Shown: piece after piece, positions 1-7,297 of the stretch
How the letters are laid out: every line of letters starts with the position of its first letter
Numbering within the stretch: the stretch's first letter is position 1
DNA from: an uncultured Rhodobacter sp.
Lineage (GTDB): Bacteria > Pseudomonadota > Alphaproteobacteria > Rhodobacterales > Rhodobacteraceae
DNA length: 12,187 nt
Direction of reading: 5' to 3'
Assembly (NCBI GenBank): GCA_937901435.1
Contig: CALGTJ010000840.1
Span: 1-12,187, forward strand
Notes under the pieces: model-generated
What the model was told of the DNA's origin: nothing
The model's database searches: none
The model's input: only the letters and a program-made list of their open reading frames with translations
Program-made: the position numbers and the translations under genes

Positions 1-251
1 TGGCGATGCAGGCGGCAGGGTCTACCGATCCGGCAGTGTACGGCGCCAAGATCTTTGACGTGGCCAATGCGCCCGGCGAAGAGATCTATCCCGGCGAGTT
101 GGCCAAGGGTCTGGAGATCCTCGCGAATGGTGGTGAGATCGACTATGTCGGCGCGTCCTCGGTCGAGTTGATCGGCGGCGGCGAAAGCGCTGGCAACTAC
201 CGCGAAGTCGAAGTGAAAGACGGCAAATACGAGACCGTGAAGTTCCACTAG
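1..251 (+). CDS. C-terminal end of an ABC-transporter substrate-binding protein (branched-chain/other amino acid type), 5' partial
   Basis: The last 83 or so codons of a gene that begins upstream of the window; the frame is open from position 3 to the TAG at 249-251. The end of the protein resembles periplasmic type I binding proteins of the LivJ/LivK-like group (Peripla_BP_6). It has a helix reading ELAKGLEILANGG, then IDYVGAS-VELI and a final strand with YREVEVKDGKYETVKF, the usual last segment of this family in Rhodobacterales. Such proteins bind amino acids or related compounds in the periplasm and deliver them to an ABC permease. The substrate cannot be judged from this tail. A strong terminator follows 28 bases after the stop, so it is the last gene of its transcript and is not cotranscribed with the TRAP genes. 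The family call is likely, the substrate class tentative. Confidence 0.75.
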   Translation, partial: AMQAAGSTDPAVYGAKIFDVANAPGEEIYPGELAKGLEILANGGEIDYVGASSVELIGGGESAGNYREVEVKDGKYETVKFH

Positions 252-279
252 GCATTTCCCGAATCTCGATAATCAAAGG

Positions 280-309
280 GCGACCCGGTTCAGGCCGGGT
301 CGCTTTTTT
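280..309 (+). terminator. Rho-independent terminator of the upstream binding-protein gene
   Basis: A perfect 9-bp GC-rich stem (GCGACCCGG at 280-288 with CCGGGTCGC at 295-303) encloses a 6-base loop and runs directly into six T residues at 304-309. It lies 28 bases after the TAG stop at 249-251. Confidence 0.93.
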
Positions 310-388
310 ATTAGGCACGGCGCGGCACAGCGGCGCAGCAAGAGGCAAATCTGTGTGGAAATGGGGCGATTGTTGCGTCGGTCACGGT

Positions 389-404
389 GTTTCAAGGTTG
401 AAAC
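389..404. promoter_or_regulatory. 16-bp palindrome upstream of the TRAP operon, candidate operator
   Basis: GTTTCAAGGTTGAAAC has two perfect 7-base arms (GTTTCAA and TTGAAAC) around a central GG. It lies 151 bases before the TRAP binding-protein start and its right arm contains the TTGAAA of a candidate -35 box. That is a common arrangement for a dimeric repressor site. It is too short and lacks the T tract to be a terminator. The cognate regulator is not in the window. Confidence 0.5.
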
Positions 405-427
405 GCGGTGATTTCGACCACTAAACT
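398..427 (+). promoter_or_regulatory. Possible sigma70-type promoter for the TRAP operon
   Basis: TTGAAA at 398-403 matches five of six bases of the -35 consensus. TAAACT at 422-427, after an 18-base spacer, matches four of six bases of the -10 consensus. The -35 box overlaps the palindrome at 389-404. This would leave a leader of about 120 bases before the gene at 555. It is a by-eye assignment in a region with several AT-rich alternatives. Confidence 0.3.
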
Positions 428-455
428 GTTGCAAACACCGCTAATCAATTTAGTG
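419..455. repeat. Widely spaced inverted repeat CACTAAA...TTTAGTG
   Basis: CACTAAA (419-425) and TTTAGTG (449-455) are perfect reverse complements, with their centres 30 bases apart, roughly three helical turns. Both halves lie between the candidate promoter and the TRAP binding-protein gene and could be paired half-sites for a regulator. The rest of the gene-free stretch 310-554 holds no ORF or further structure that I can support. Confidence 0.3.
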
Positions 456-554
456 TCCACCGCTACGGGTGATGCGTTCGGGGAGGGACGCTCTGCGAGG
501 GCATTTCCGACACTACGACACGTCTGACGACCTTAATGGGAGGAATAACCAACA

Positions 555-1646
555 ATGGAACGTCGTAAGTTTCTAAAAGCCGCTGCCCTTGGTGGCGCAG
601 GTGCAGCTCTGGCCGCACCTTCTATCGTAAACGCGCAAGGCGCAAAAACGATCACGATCGTATCCACATGGCCACGTGACTTCCCGGGTCTGGGTCTGTC
701 CGCTCAGCGTGTTGCAGAGCGCATCAATGTTGTGTCCGGCGGCGCGCTGCGCACCGAATATTTTGCGGCTGGCGAAAAAGTAGGCGCATTCGACGTGTTC
801 GACGATGTGGCAGGCGGCAACAGCCAAGCGTACATCGGCGCAGAATACTACTGGGGCGGCAAGCACCCCGGCTACAACTACTTCACCTCCGTTCCCTTTG
901 GCATGACCACTCCGGAGTGGAACGCCTGGGTCAAGTTCGGTGGCGGTCAAGAACTGTGGGACAAGCTGTCAGAAGGCTTTGGCCTGAAGGCGATCACCTG
1001 CGGTGCTACCGGCGCACAGGCCGGTGGTTGGTTCAACAAAGAGATCAATTCGCCTGACGACCTGCAGGGTCTGAAAATGCGTATTCCGGGCCTTGGCGGC
1101 ACCGTGATGTCCAAGCTGGGCGTGTCGACTGTTTCGCTTCCCGGTGGTCAGATCTATGAAAACCTCGTGTCCGGCGCTGTCGAAGCGACAGAGTGGGTTG
1201 GTCCATACAACGACTACTTCATGAAGTTCTATGAAGCGGCCAAATACTACTACACCGGCGGTATGCACGAGCCGGGCGGCGGCCTTGGCTTTGGTATGAA
1301 CAAGTCGTGGTGGGAAAGCCTGTCCGAGTACGAGCAAGCCGTGATCACAGCCTGCTGTAACGAGGAAGCGGCGGCTCAGCCCGAAGAGGCCTCGGCCAAG
1401 AACGGTGAATACCTGACCAGACTGGTGAACGAGCACGGTGTCGAAGTCAGGCAGTTCAACGAAGACGTCTGGGATGCCTTCGGGGATGCAGCGGCAGAAG
1501 TGTTCGAAGAAACTCGCGACCACTCGCCTCTGGCTGCCGAAATCAACGACGCTTATCAGGCATCTCTGCGTGAAATTGGTGGCTGGCGTGCAGCGGCAGA
1601 GATTGAGTTCTCTAACCAGCGTAACCGTATCCTGGGCCTGATCTAA
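555..1646 (+). CDS. dctP: TRAP transporter solute-binding protein (DctP family, TakP-like)
   Basis: This is the periplasmic ligand-binding subunit of a tripartite ATP-independent periplasmic transporter; it hands substrate to the DctQ/DctM membrane subunits for ion-coupled uptake. The 363-residue length is normal. The N-terminus has a twin-arginine type signal (RRKFLK at residues 3-8, an Ala/Gly-rich core, likely cleavage after VNA27). GGWFNKEI (157-164), GLKMRIPG (172-179, with Arg176 the likely carboxylate-binding arginine) and EATEWVGPYND (210-220) match the subgroup of Rhodobacter sphaeroides TakP, a 2-oxo-acid binder. Gln155, Glu213 and Trp214 sit where TakP has cation/ligand residues, as far as I recall that structure. 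The start is set by GGGAGGA at 538-544, 10 bases upstream. Stem-loops separate it from dctQ. The family is certain; a 2-oxo or hydroxy monocarboxylate ligand is a reasonable guess, not a demonstrated one. Confidence 0.95.
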   Translation: MERRKFLKAAALGGAGAALAAPSIVNAQGAKTITIVSTWPRDFPGLGLSAQRVAERINVVSGGALRTEYFAAGEKVGAFDVFDDVAGGNSQAYIGAEYYWGGKHPGYNYFTSVPFGMTTPEWNAWVKFGGGQELWDKLSEGFGLKAITCGATGAQAGGWFNKEINSPDDLQGLKMRIPGLGGTVMSKLGVSTVSLPGGQIYENLVSGAVEATEWVGPYNDYFMKFYEAAKYYYTGGMHEPGGGLGFGMNKSWWESLSEYEQAVITACCNEEAAAQPEEASAKNGEYLTRLVNEHGVEVRQFNEDVWDAFGDAAAEVFEETRDHSPLAAEINDAYQASLREIGGWRAAAEIEFSNQRNRILGLI

Positions 1647-1668
1647 GCCCCCGTTATAAAAGAATACC

Positions 1669-1695
1669 AAGAGCCGGCTTTTTAAGTCGGCTCTT
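1669..1695 (+). promoter_or_regulatory. Intercistronic stem-loop after dctP
   Basis: AAGAGCCG (1669-1676) pairs with CGGCTCTT (1688-1695). The inner bases add a G-T wobble and CTT/AAG pairs, giving about 12 bp with a TTT loop. It begins 23 bases after the dctP stop. The bases after it are GTGTCT, not a T run, so it is more likely an mRNA-stabilising or partly terminating element than a full terminator. Such structures would give more binding protein than permease. Confidence 0.65.
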
Positions 1696-1745
1696 GTGTC
1701 TCACAGGACTGCACCACCAAACCACCGTGCGAACCATCGTGGCGG

Positions 1746-1763
1746 CAGGGGCAAAAGCCCCTG
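1746..1763 (+). promoter_or_regulatory. Second intercistronic hairpin between dctP and dctQ
   Basis: A perfect 7-bp stem (CAGGGGC at 1746-1752, GCCCCTG at 1757-1763) closed by an AAAA tetraloop, with no T tract after it. It lies in the 227-base gap between dctP and dctQ, 110 bases before the dctQ start. Also in this gap, GGTTCGGA occurs twice, at 1771-1778 and 1831-1838. A role in RNA processing or attenuation is inferred. Confidence 0.5.
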
Positions 1764-1873
1764 ATACGTGGGTTCGGAGCCGGGGCAGTCAGACGTAATC
1801 AGGGTCGCGCACCTGTGCGAGACAAGAAAAGGTTCGGATCACACCGGACTTCTGTGCAAATCGGGGGATTGCA

Positions 1874-2866
1874 ATGAGCACGACATCCGAAATCGATAGT
1901 CTCTCGCCCTATGGCTCTCATGTGCCATATGTCCGCACGTTCGGATGGGGCATGTTGGCGGTGCTGGTCGCTTTTATGATCAACAACGTTTTGTCTGTTG
2001 GCTATGATTTCCCACCCATCCGCGAGTTGATGAATGGCAATGCCCTTAGCTGGGTGCCGCTGGCGGTCTATCTGGCCGGGATCGGTTGCGCGTGGTGGTA
2101 TGTTGCAGGGTCTCCTGACCGCGCACTGCGCTATGACGCCCGTAAGATCAGCGCGTTCAACGCCTATCTGATCCGGGCCTGCTTTTTCTCTGTGCTCTTT
2201 GTCGGCATCGCCGACGCCGCCATCGCCTTTTTACGGGTAGAGGGCCTGCTGCCGCTGTTATTTTCCGAAAACCTCTCGAAAGAGCTGATCCGGGCGCGTT
2301 TTATCGGTCCCTGGATTCACTTTCCCCTGATTGGCCTGTCATTCGTGATCGCCTATTTCTCGCGCTCACTCGGCTTTATCTGGCTGGCGCTGATGATTGT
2401 GGTGGCCGAGCTTCTGATCGTGATCTCGCGCTTTGTGTTCTCTTACGAACAGGCCCTGATGGGCGATCTTGTGCGCTACTGGTACGCGGCGCTGTTCCTG
2501 TTTTCATCGGCCTACACGCTGATGGACGAGGGCCATGTGCGCGTTGACGTGTTTTATGCGGGCTTTCAGCAGCGCACCAAAGGCAAGATCAACGCGATCG
2601 GGTCGATCATGCTGGGCATGACGACCTGCTGGGTGGTGATCATCATCGGGTTTGGCAGCAAACAGTCGATCATCAACTCTCCGGTCACGAACTTTGAGGT
2701 CAGCCAGACCGGCACGGCCGGGATGTTCATCAAATACCAGATGGCGGCCTTCCTTGCGATCTTTGCGATCACCATGCTGATCCAGTTCGTAAGCTATCTG
2801 TTCGAGGCTGTGGCAGACAAACGGGATGAACCCGGACGTCGCGTCGTCGCTGAAATTACGCATTAA
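1874..2866 (+). CDS. dctQ: TRAP transporter small permease subunit, N-terminally extended (DctQ family)
   Basis: The small membrane subunit of the TRAP transporter, acting in the inner membrane with DctM. At 330 residues it is nearly twice the usual 160-200. The DctQ domain lies in the C-terminal half, about residues 165-315. It has four hydrophobic helices near 166-188, 200-216, 240-260 and 288-310, and the family signature around LMDEGHVRVD (216-225) after the second of them. The first 160 residues add about four more hydrophobic segments (near 25-44, 58-78, 96-120, 144-162) absent from ordinary DctQ. The start is preceded by a modest GGGGGA at 1863-1868. The stop is 11 bases before dctM, so the two are cotranscribed. 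The DctQ assignment is firm; the role of the extra helices is unknown. Confidence 0.88.
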   Translation: MSTTSEIDSLSPYGSHVPYVRTFGWGMLAVLVAFMINNVLSVGYDFPPIRELMNGNALSWVPLAVYLAGIGCAWWYVAGSPDRALRYDARKISAFNAYLIRACFFSVLFVGIADAAIAFLRVEGLLPLLFSENLSKELIRARFIGPWIHFPLIGLSFVIAYFSRSLGFIWLALMIVVAELLIVISRFVFSYEQALMGDLVRYWYAALFLFSSAYTLMDEGHVRVDVFYAGFQQRTKGKINAIGSIMLGMTTCWVVIIIGFGSKQSIINSPVTNFEVSQTGTAGMFIKYQMAAFLAIFAITMLIQFVSYLFEAVADKRDEPGRRVVAEITH

Positions 2867-2877
2867 GGGCGGATATC

Positions 2878-5538
2878 ATGGAACTATTATTTCTCGCCCT
2901 TCTGGTCTTCCTTATGGCCATAGCTCTTGGGTCGGGCTTTCCGGTGGCCTTTGCGCTGCCCGGTTCAGCCATTATCACCATTGTCGCGGCGGCTTTGTCC
3001 GGCTCGGTCTTTATGGGCGATGCCAGCGCCTTCTTTCACTCTGGCGGGCCCTCTGAATGGCTGACGGCGGGGGTGACCAACCTGCGCGGCGTCTATTGGG
3101 AGGTTGAACGCGACACGCTGATTGCGATTCCGCTGTTCATCTTTATGGGCATCATGCTGCAACGCTCCAAGATCGCAGAGGATCTGCTGGTCACCATGGC
3201 GCGTCTCTTTGGTCCCGTGCCGGGTGGTCTGGGGATTTCAGTGATCTTTGTGGGCGCGCTTCTGGCGGCGACCACCGGCATCGTCGGCGCAACCGTGGTT
3301 GCCATGGGCCTGATCTCTTTGCCCGCCATGCTGCGCAACAATTACTCTCCCTCATTGGCCAGCGGCACGATCGCCGCATCCGGCACGTTGGGGCAGATCA
3401 TCCCGCCCTCTATTGTGCTGATCATCCTGGCCGACCAGTTGGCAAGCGCCTCTGATCAGGCCTCGACCCTGCGCAAGGTTCTGCACAAAGAAGCGACGGG
3501 CGAATTGTCGATGCCCTCGGTCTTTGACGTGACCAGTACCTCGGCAGGCGAGATGTTCCTCGGGGCCTTTGTGCCCGGCATCCTGCTGGTGCTGATCTAT
3601 ATGGTCTATATCCTGACCATCGCGATCATCCGCCCGAAAATGGCCCCTGCCGTGCGCTATGAAGGCACGCAGGATCTGGCTTTTTGGGGCAACGCGGTTC
3701 TGACGCTGGTTCCACCTCTTGCCCTGATCTTTCTGGTGCTTGGGTCGATCATTTCCGGCATCGCCACGGTGAACCAAGCCGGTGCCATTGGGGCCGCGGG
3801 CGCGATGATCATGGCGGGCTACCGCTTGGTGGATAAGACCAAGCTGACCTATGTCCCTGCGCTTATGGCCATCGTGGCCCTTGGGGTCATTGCCTACGCG
3901 CTGTCCACCTTTAACATGAACGTCAAATCGATCATTGCCACGGGCGACAGCACGATTGGCATTTGGGTTGGGGGTGCGGCAGTTCTGTTGCTGATCGCCG
4001 CCCTGATCTGGAGCGGGATCCGCGTGCTCAAGATCGACAACACCCTGCATGAGGTGATGATCGAAACAGCCAAGACCACATCGCTTGTCTTCATCATTCT
4101 GCTGGGCGCTGCGATGCTGACCGCTGCCTTCCGCGCCTTTGGTGGCGAGGAACTTGTCCGTGAGTTCCTGAACTCTCTGCCCGGCGGGTTCTGGACGCAG
4201 TTTATCATCGTGATGTTGGTGATCTTTATCCTCGGCTTCTTCCTCGACTTCATCGAGATCGCCGTGGTGGTGGTGCCGATTGTCGCGCCAATTCTGTTGT
4301 CCGATCCTCAGGCGAACATCACTGCCGTCTGGCTGGGTGTGATGATCGGTCTGAACATTCAGACCTCGTTCCTGACGCCGCCCTTTGGCTTTGCGCTGTT
4401 CTATCTGCGCGGCGTCGCCCCACCCATCGTGAAGACCGTGCAGATCTACAAAGGCGTCATTGCCTTTATCTGTCTGCAATTGCTGGCGCTTGGGATCGTC
4501 GGGTATAATCCTCAATTGGTGAACTACCTGCCGAACCGATCAAGCCTGTTGTCGGACTCTGCGCCGCCGCCGCGGAACCCCGGCTTGCAGTTGTGTCTGG
4601 AGGAATACGTCCATGACCATCTGTCGACACAGCGCAGCGCGGTGATCGCCGCGATCGCAGCGGGCAAGGCGTTGGACCTTAGCGCTCTGCCGCGTCGGAC
4701 GCAGCAAGACCTGACCAAGGCCTTTGAGAATGCCGACACCGCCCTTTTGTCGATTGACGAAGCGTTCAAAGCGCATGATGCGGTCGAGACGGCCACACCG
4801 GAGTATCGTCCGCAACTCAAGGTCGTGCGCGACATCGAAAAGGAAATGCGCAAGCTGGCTGATGAGGCAGACGAGCTGGGCAAACAGGCCAATTTCCTGA
4901 ACGCAGAGGAAGAGGCCGAACGGCGTGCATCACTAGAGGCGCGGATCGAGGTGATGAACGAAGAGCGTGCCGAACTTGAAAAAGGGATCCCGGCGAGCTG
5001 GTCAGAGATCTACAAGACCTTCAAGGCGCTCATCGATGCCGAGGACAAGGCGCGCAACACCTATCGGCGCGCGGGTGACGGGGCTTATGAGCCGGTCAGC
5101 GAGTTCCTTGAGATCATCGACAGCAACGCTGCCTATTACGCGCTGGAGGACGAGCTGAGGGGGCTTGAGACGATCATTGCCACGAGCGAACGCCAGACGG
5201 CCGAAGATGCGGTTGACGCGCTGAGCAAGGCCTTCGGCGAGATTGCCGGGGCGGGTGATGTGCGTTCTGACTTGTCAAAGGCTGAACGTGCGCTGCGCGA
5301 AGGTCGGGTCGATCTGGAAAAGGCGGCCGAAGAATGGGCCAGTGCTTTAGAGGCCTATACCGAACAGCTCGAGTGGCGTCGTGCAGGCGAAGGGACGATC
5401 AGCGAAGGTCTGAAAGTCTACATCGCAGGCATCTCTGACACCATTGGATCGCGTCAGCAGCCCCGTCTCAGCCGTGAGCAGGCTTTGTTCATCGCAGGCT
5501 GTAACGCCAACCACCGCGATGTGTCGCTGAACTTCTAA
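2878..5538 (+). CDS. dctM: TRAP transporter large permease subunit with a long soluble C-terminal domain (DctM family)
   Basis: The ion-coupled transport channel of the TRAP system. At 886 residues it is about twice the normal DctM length of about 430. Residues 1-545 form the membrane part. The first repeat carries GIVGATVVAMGLISLPAML (134-152) and SGTIAASGTLGQIIPPS (162-178). The second carries GFFLDFIEIAVVVVPI (453-468) and GLNIQTSFLTPPFGFALFYL (491-510). Three insertions relative to the short form are visible: a loop near 43-75, a hydrophilic loop near 188-222, and two extra hydrophobic helices near 328-346 and 360-382. Residues 551-886 have no membrane segment, are rich in Glu, Lys, Arg and Ala, and look helical or coiled-coil (especially 645-705 and 750-835). 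The frame is open throughout, so this is one protein. AGGGCGG precedes the ATG. The DctM call is certain; the tail's function is unknown. Confidence 0.92.
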   Translation: MELLFLALLVFLMAIALGSGFPVAFALPGSAIITIVAAALSGSVFMGDASAFFHSGGPSEWLTAGVTNLRGVYWEVERDTLIAIPLFIFMGIMLQRSKIAEDLLVTMARLFGPVPGGLGISVIFVGALLAATTGIVGATVVAMGLISLPAMLRNNYSPSLASGTIAASGTLGQIIPPSIVLIILADQLASASDQASTLRKVLHKEATGELSMPSVFDVTSTSAGEMFLGAFVPGILLVLIYMVYILTIAIIRPKMAPAVRYEGTQDLAFWGNAVLTLVPPLALIFLVLGSIISGIATVNQAGAIGAAGAMIMAGYRLVDKTKLTYVPALMAIVALGVIAYALSTFNMNVKSIIATGDSTIGIWVGGAAVLLLIAALIWSGIRVLKIDNTLHEVMIETAKTTSLVFIILLGAAMLTAAFRAFGGEELVREFLNSLPGGFWTQFIIVMLVIFILGFFLDFIEIAVVVVPIVAPILLSDPQANITAVWLGVMIGLNIQTSFLTPPFGFALFYLRGVAPPIVKTVQIYKGVIAFICLQLLALGIVGYNPQLVNYLPNRSSLLSDSAPPPRNPGLQLCLEEYVHDHLSTQRSAVIAAIAAGKALDLSALPRRTQQDLTKAFENADTALLSIDEAFKAHDAVETATPEYRPQLKVVRDIEKEMRKLADEADELGKQANFLNAEEEAERRASLEARIEVMNEERAELEKGIPASWSEIYKTFKALIDAEDKARNTYRRAGDGAYEPVSEFLEIIDSNAAYYALEDELRGLETIIATSERQTAEDAVDALSKAFGEIAGAGDVRSDLSKAERALREGRVDLEKAAEEWASALEAYTEQLEWRRAGEGTISEGLKVYIAGISDTIGSRQQPRLSREQALFIAGCNANHRDVSLNF

Positions 5539-5543
5539 ACAGC

Positions 5544-5573
5544 GCGGCAAAGCCGTGGTGCGGGTTTTGCCGC
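5544..5573 (+). repeat. Hairpin just after the dctM stop
   Basis: GCGGCAAA (5544-5551) is a perfect reverse complement of TTTGCCGC (5566-5573). The 14-base interior can itself pair (CCG with CGG). There is no T tract, so termination is left to the stronger hairpin about 20 bases downstream. It may protect the 3' end of the TRAP mRNA. Confidence 0.4.
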
Positions 5574-5595
5574 CGAGGTGAAGCATATGATACAG

Positions 5596-5626
5596 AAAAG
5601 GCCCCCCGACATCGGGGGGCCTTTTT
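5596..5626. terminator. Bidirectional terminator between the convergent TRAP and Ldh operons
   Basis: A perfect 13-bp inverted repeat, AAAAGGCCCCCCG (5596-5608) and CGGGGGGCCTTTT (5613-5625), closed by ACAT. It gives a T run on the + strand (5622-5626) and a four-T run on the minus strand (complement of 5596-5599). It sits 57 bases after the dctM stop and 30 bases past the end of the convergent Ldh gene, so it can end both transcripts. Confidence 0.92.
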
Positions 5627-5656
5627 GGTGTGACTGGCCGAAAGCTTAGGGGGGCC

Positions 5657-6676
5657 TTAGCCAAGCAAAGCGCGCACGCGCTCCAATGTCGCGCTGTTGA
5701 TCGCAACGCCTGCTTTGGCCGCCCTTGCGCGCGCCGCGCCGCGCCCATCACCGGGCAGACGCGCGCCCTTCTGGTCATGGATCGCCCCGATCAAATCGGT
5801 GATGCGCGTGGCAAAATCCCCGCCGGAACTCGCAGCAGGATCAATTGCGATAAAGAACTGGCCTGTCCTTGGCGGCCCCCCGGCAGTGCCAGAGAACGGG
5901 CTGGCATCCTTGCCAAGTGTCGCCCCGGTCATCGCCGCTGCCATCATTTCTACGATCAGCGACAGACCCACGCCCTTATACCCCCCGGCCGGAGCCATAG
6001 AGCCCTTCAGCGCCACATCCGCGTCAGTGGTTGGCTGACCCTGCGCGTCCAGCCCCCAGCCCAACGGGATCGCCTTTCCCTCGCGGCTGTACTTCATGAT
6101 CTCGGATTTCGCGATCACACTGGCGCTTTGATCGATCAAAACCGCCGCCCCTCCCTGTCCATCGGGGGCGGCGACGGAGATCGGATTCGTGCCCACCACA
6201 GGCCTGTGCCCGCCCGATGGCGCGATCGAGGCAGGCGCATTGGTGAACCCAAGTGCCATCAGCCCGGCCTCTGCCAGTCGCCGTGTGTGCAACCCCAAAA
6301 CCCCGCAGTTGTAAGAGTTGCGGATTGCCAGCGCCGCGATGCCTTGCGCTTTGGCCATGGGGATCAATGCCTCAAAACCCATGGAAATCGCCGGGTGCGC
6401 AAAGCCCGTGGCTGCATCCACGGTGATCACTCCGGGGCGCGGTGTGTCCAGAACCGGCGTGGCCTGCCCGTCGACCTTGCCGCAGCGCACATGCTCGGCG
6501 TAGATCGGGATGTAGGCCAGCCCGTGACTGGCCACCCCATCGGCCTCTGTCTGCGCGGTCGCCACGGCCAAGGGGCGCGCGTTCTCGCCTGAGGTGCCAG
6601 CAGCGACAAGCGCGCCAAAGGCAAGCTCTTCAATCTCGGTCAGGCTCAGGATCTGGGTTTGTGTCGGCGTGCTCAT
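5657..6676 (-). CDS. Ldh_2-family NAD(P)-dependent oxidoreductase (malate/L-lactate dehydrogenase type)
   Basis: A cytosolic NAD(P)H-dependent 2-oxo/2-hydroxy acid oxidoreductase of the LDH2/MDH2 fold. The family includes malate and sulfolactate dehydrogenases, ureidoglycolate dehydrogenase, diketogulonate reductase and piperideine/pyrroline-2-carboxylate reductase. The 339-residue length is typical. Visible family features are the catalytic His51 in DGVASHG (46-52), the nucleotide-site stretch VGTNPISVAAP (161-171), IPLGWGLDAQGQPTTD (203-218) and GGYKGVGLSLIVE (231-243). The family's NSxHxG segment reads NSYNCG (120-125), with Asn124 in place of the usual His. The start is fixed by a good AGGAAGAG just upstream, 9 bases after the DUF3726 stop. 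It is the last gene of the four-gene operon and ends before the shared terminator. The substrate cannot be assigned; a 2-oxo acid or cyclic imine from the neighbouring lyase or hydrolases is possible. Confidence 0.9.
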   Translation of the reverse strand: MSTPTQTQILSLTEIEELAFGALVAAGTSGENARPLAVATAQTEADGVASHGLAYIPIYAEHVRCGKVDGQATPVLDTPRPGVITVDAATGFAHPAISMGFEALIPMAKAQGIAALAIRNSYNCGVLGLHTRRLAEAGLMALGFTNAPASIAPSGGHRPVVGTNPISVAAPDGQGGAAVLIDQSASVIAKSEIMKYSREGKAIPLGWGLDAQGQPTTDADVALKGSMAPAGGYKGVGLSLIVEMMAAAMTGATLGKDASPFSGTAGGPPRTGQFFIAIDPAASSGGDFATRITDLIGAIHDQKGARLPGDGRGAARARAAKAGVAINSATLERVRALLG

Positions 6677-6685
6677 TTCTCTTCC

Positions 6686-7297
6686 TCAATCATTGTCCGA
6701 TAGCCCCGCACCAGCGCCTGCAATGCGGCTGGCCTCGGTGGCGGGGGCATAGGTGCGCTGCGCGAAACCGTCGAGACGGGCGTAAACATCAGGCAAAATC
6801 GCGGCCCTCGAATGAGCCTTGCGGAGGTCGCGCGGCGCGCGGACGACGGCGACGTTGACGGGATCCGCATCCCCAAACTCTCCGCCCAGTTCCAGATCAT
6901 CCCCTGACACCACGGCCCGCCCTTGGGGCACCTCGACCCCTAGGCTGTGCCCTGTGACAAAGGACGCGGCGCTGATAAACCCCAGCAGCAACAATGGCAC
7001 ATGAACCGCGCCGATCTCTATCCCTGAGCCTCTAATCACATGCCCATGATCCGCGAGGGCCGTTCCAACCCGGATCGGGCACAACAACCCTTCTGAACTG
7101 ACCCAGTTGCCGGGGGTGACAATCGGCGCCGCGCCCCGCATTTCCAAGGCTTGCACCAATACCTCGGCCCCCGGCAAGCCCTGCCTGTGCAACCAGCGCG
7201 CCGCGCGTCCGGTGGCTTCTGCCTCTCCCCAAGCAAATCCCGCGCCGCGTGTTGCCTTGCGGCACAGCGCCTCTGTTTCGTTTAACGAATACGTCAT
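6686..7297 (-). CDS. DUF3726 domain-containing protein
   Basis: A 203-residue protein that I recognise as the DUF3726 family by its start, where MTYSLNETEAL is followed by a Lys/Arg-rich, Gly-containing stretch ending in AARWL near residue 35. It has no signal peptide or clear membrane segment. A moderately hydrophobic patch, HVPLLLLGFISAASFV, lies near the centre. Its ATG overlaps the stop of the upstream 569-residue gene by four bases (ATGA at 7297-7294), with no convincing Shine-Dalgarno, which points to translational coupling. The next gene, Ldh_2, starts 9 bases after its stop. No biochemical function is known to me. Its tight linkage to a dehydrogenase and two hydrolase-like genes suggests an accessory or catalytic role in the same catabolic route (inference). 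Confidence 0.8.
   Translation of the reverse strand: MTYSLNETEALCRKATRGAGFAWGEAEATGRAARWLHRQGLPGAEVLVQALEMRGAAPIVTPGNWVSSEGLLCPIRVGTALADHGHVIRGSGIEIGAVHVPLLLLGFISAASFVTGHSLGVEVPQGRAVVSGDDLELGGEFGDADPVNVAVVRAPRDLRKAHSRAAILPDVYARLDGFAQRTYAPATEASRIAGAGAGLSDND

Noticed and set aside
1669..1695. Stem-loop after dctP as a full terminator
   Set aside because: It is followed by GTGTCT and lacks a T tract; dctQ and dctM are needed with dctP, so it is better read as an intercistronic element.
3352..4515. 387-codon open frame on the minus strand inside dctM
   Set aside because: Its product is rich in His, Gln, Asp and Arg with no family features, while the opposite strand encodes a clear DctM membrane domain. 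It is a codon-bias shadow.
4599..4645. GGAGGA followed by ATG inside dctM, as if a separate gene began at the C-terminal domain
   Set aside because: The ATG at 4613 is out of the dctM frame and meets TGA after ten codons, so it starts no second gene. The tail is in frame with the permease.
5630..6592. 320-codon open frame on the + strand opposite the Ldh_2 gene
   Set aside because: The product is low-complexity Arg/His-rich and unlike any protein, whereas the minus strand holds all Ldh_2 motifs and a good ribosome binding site.
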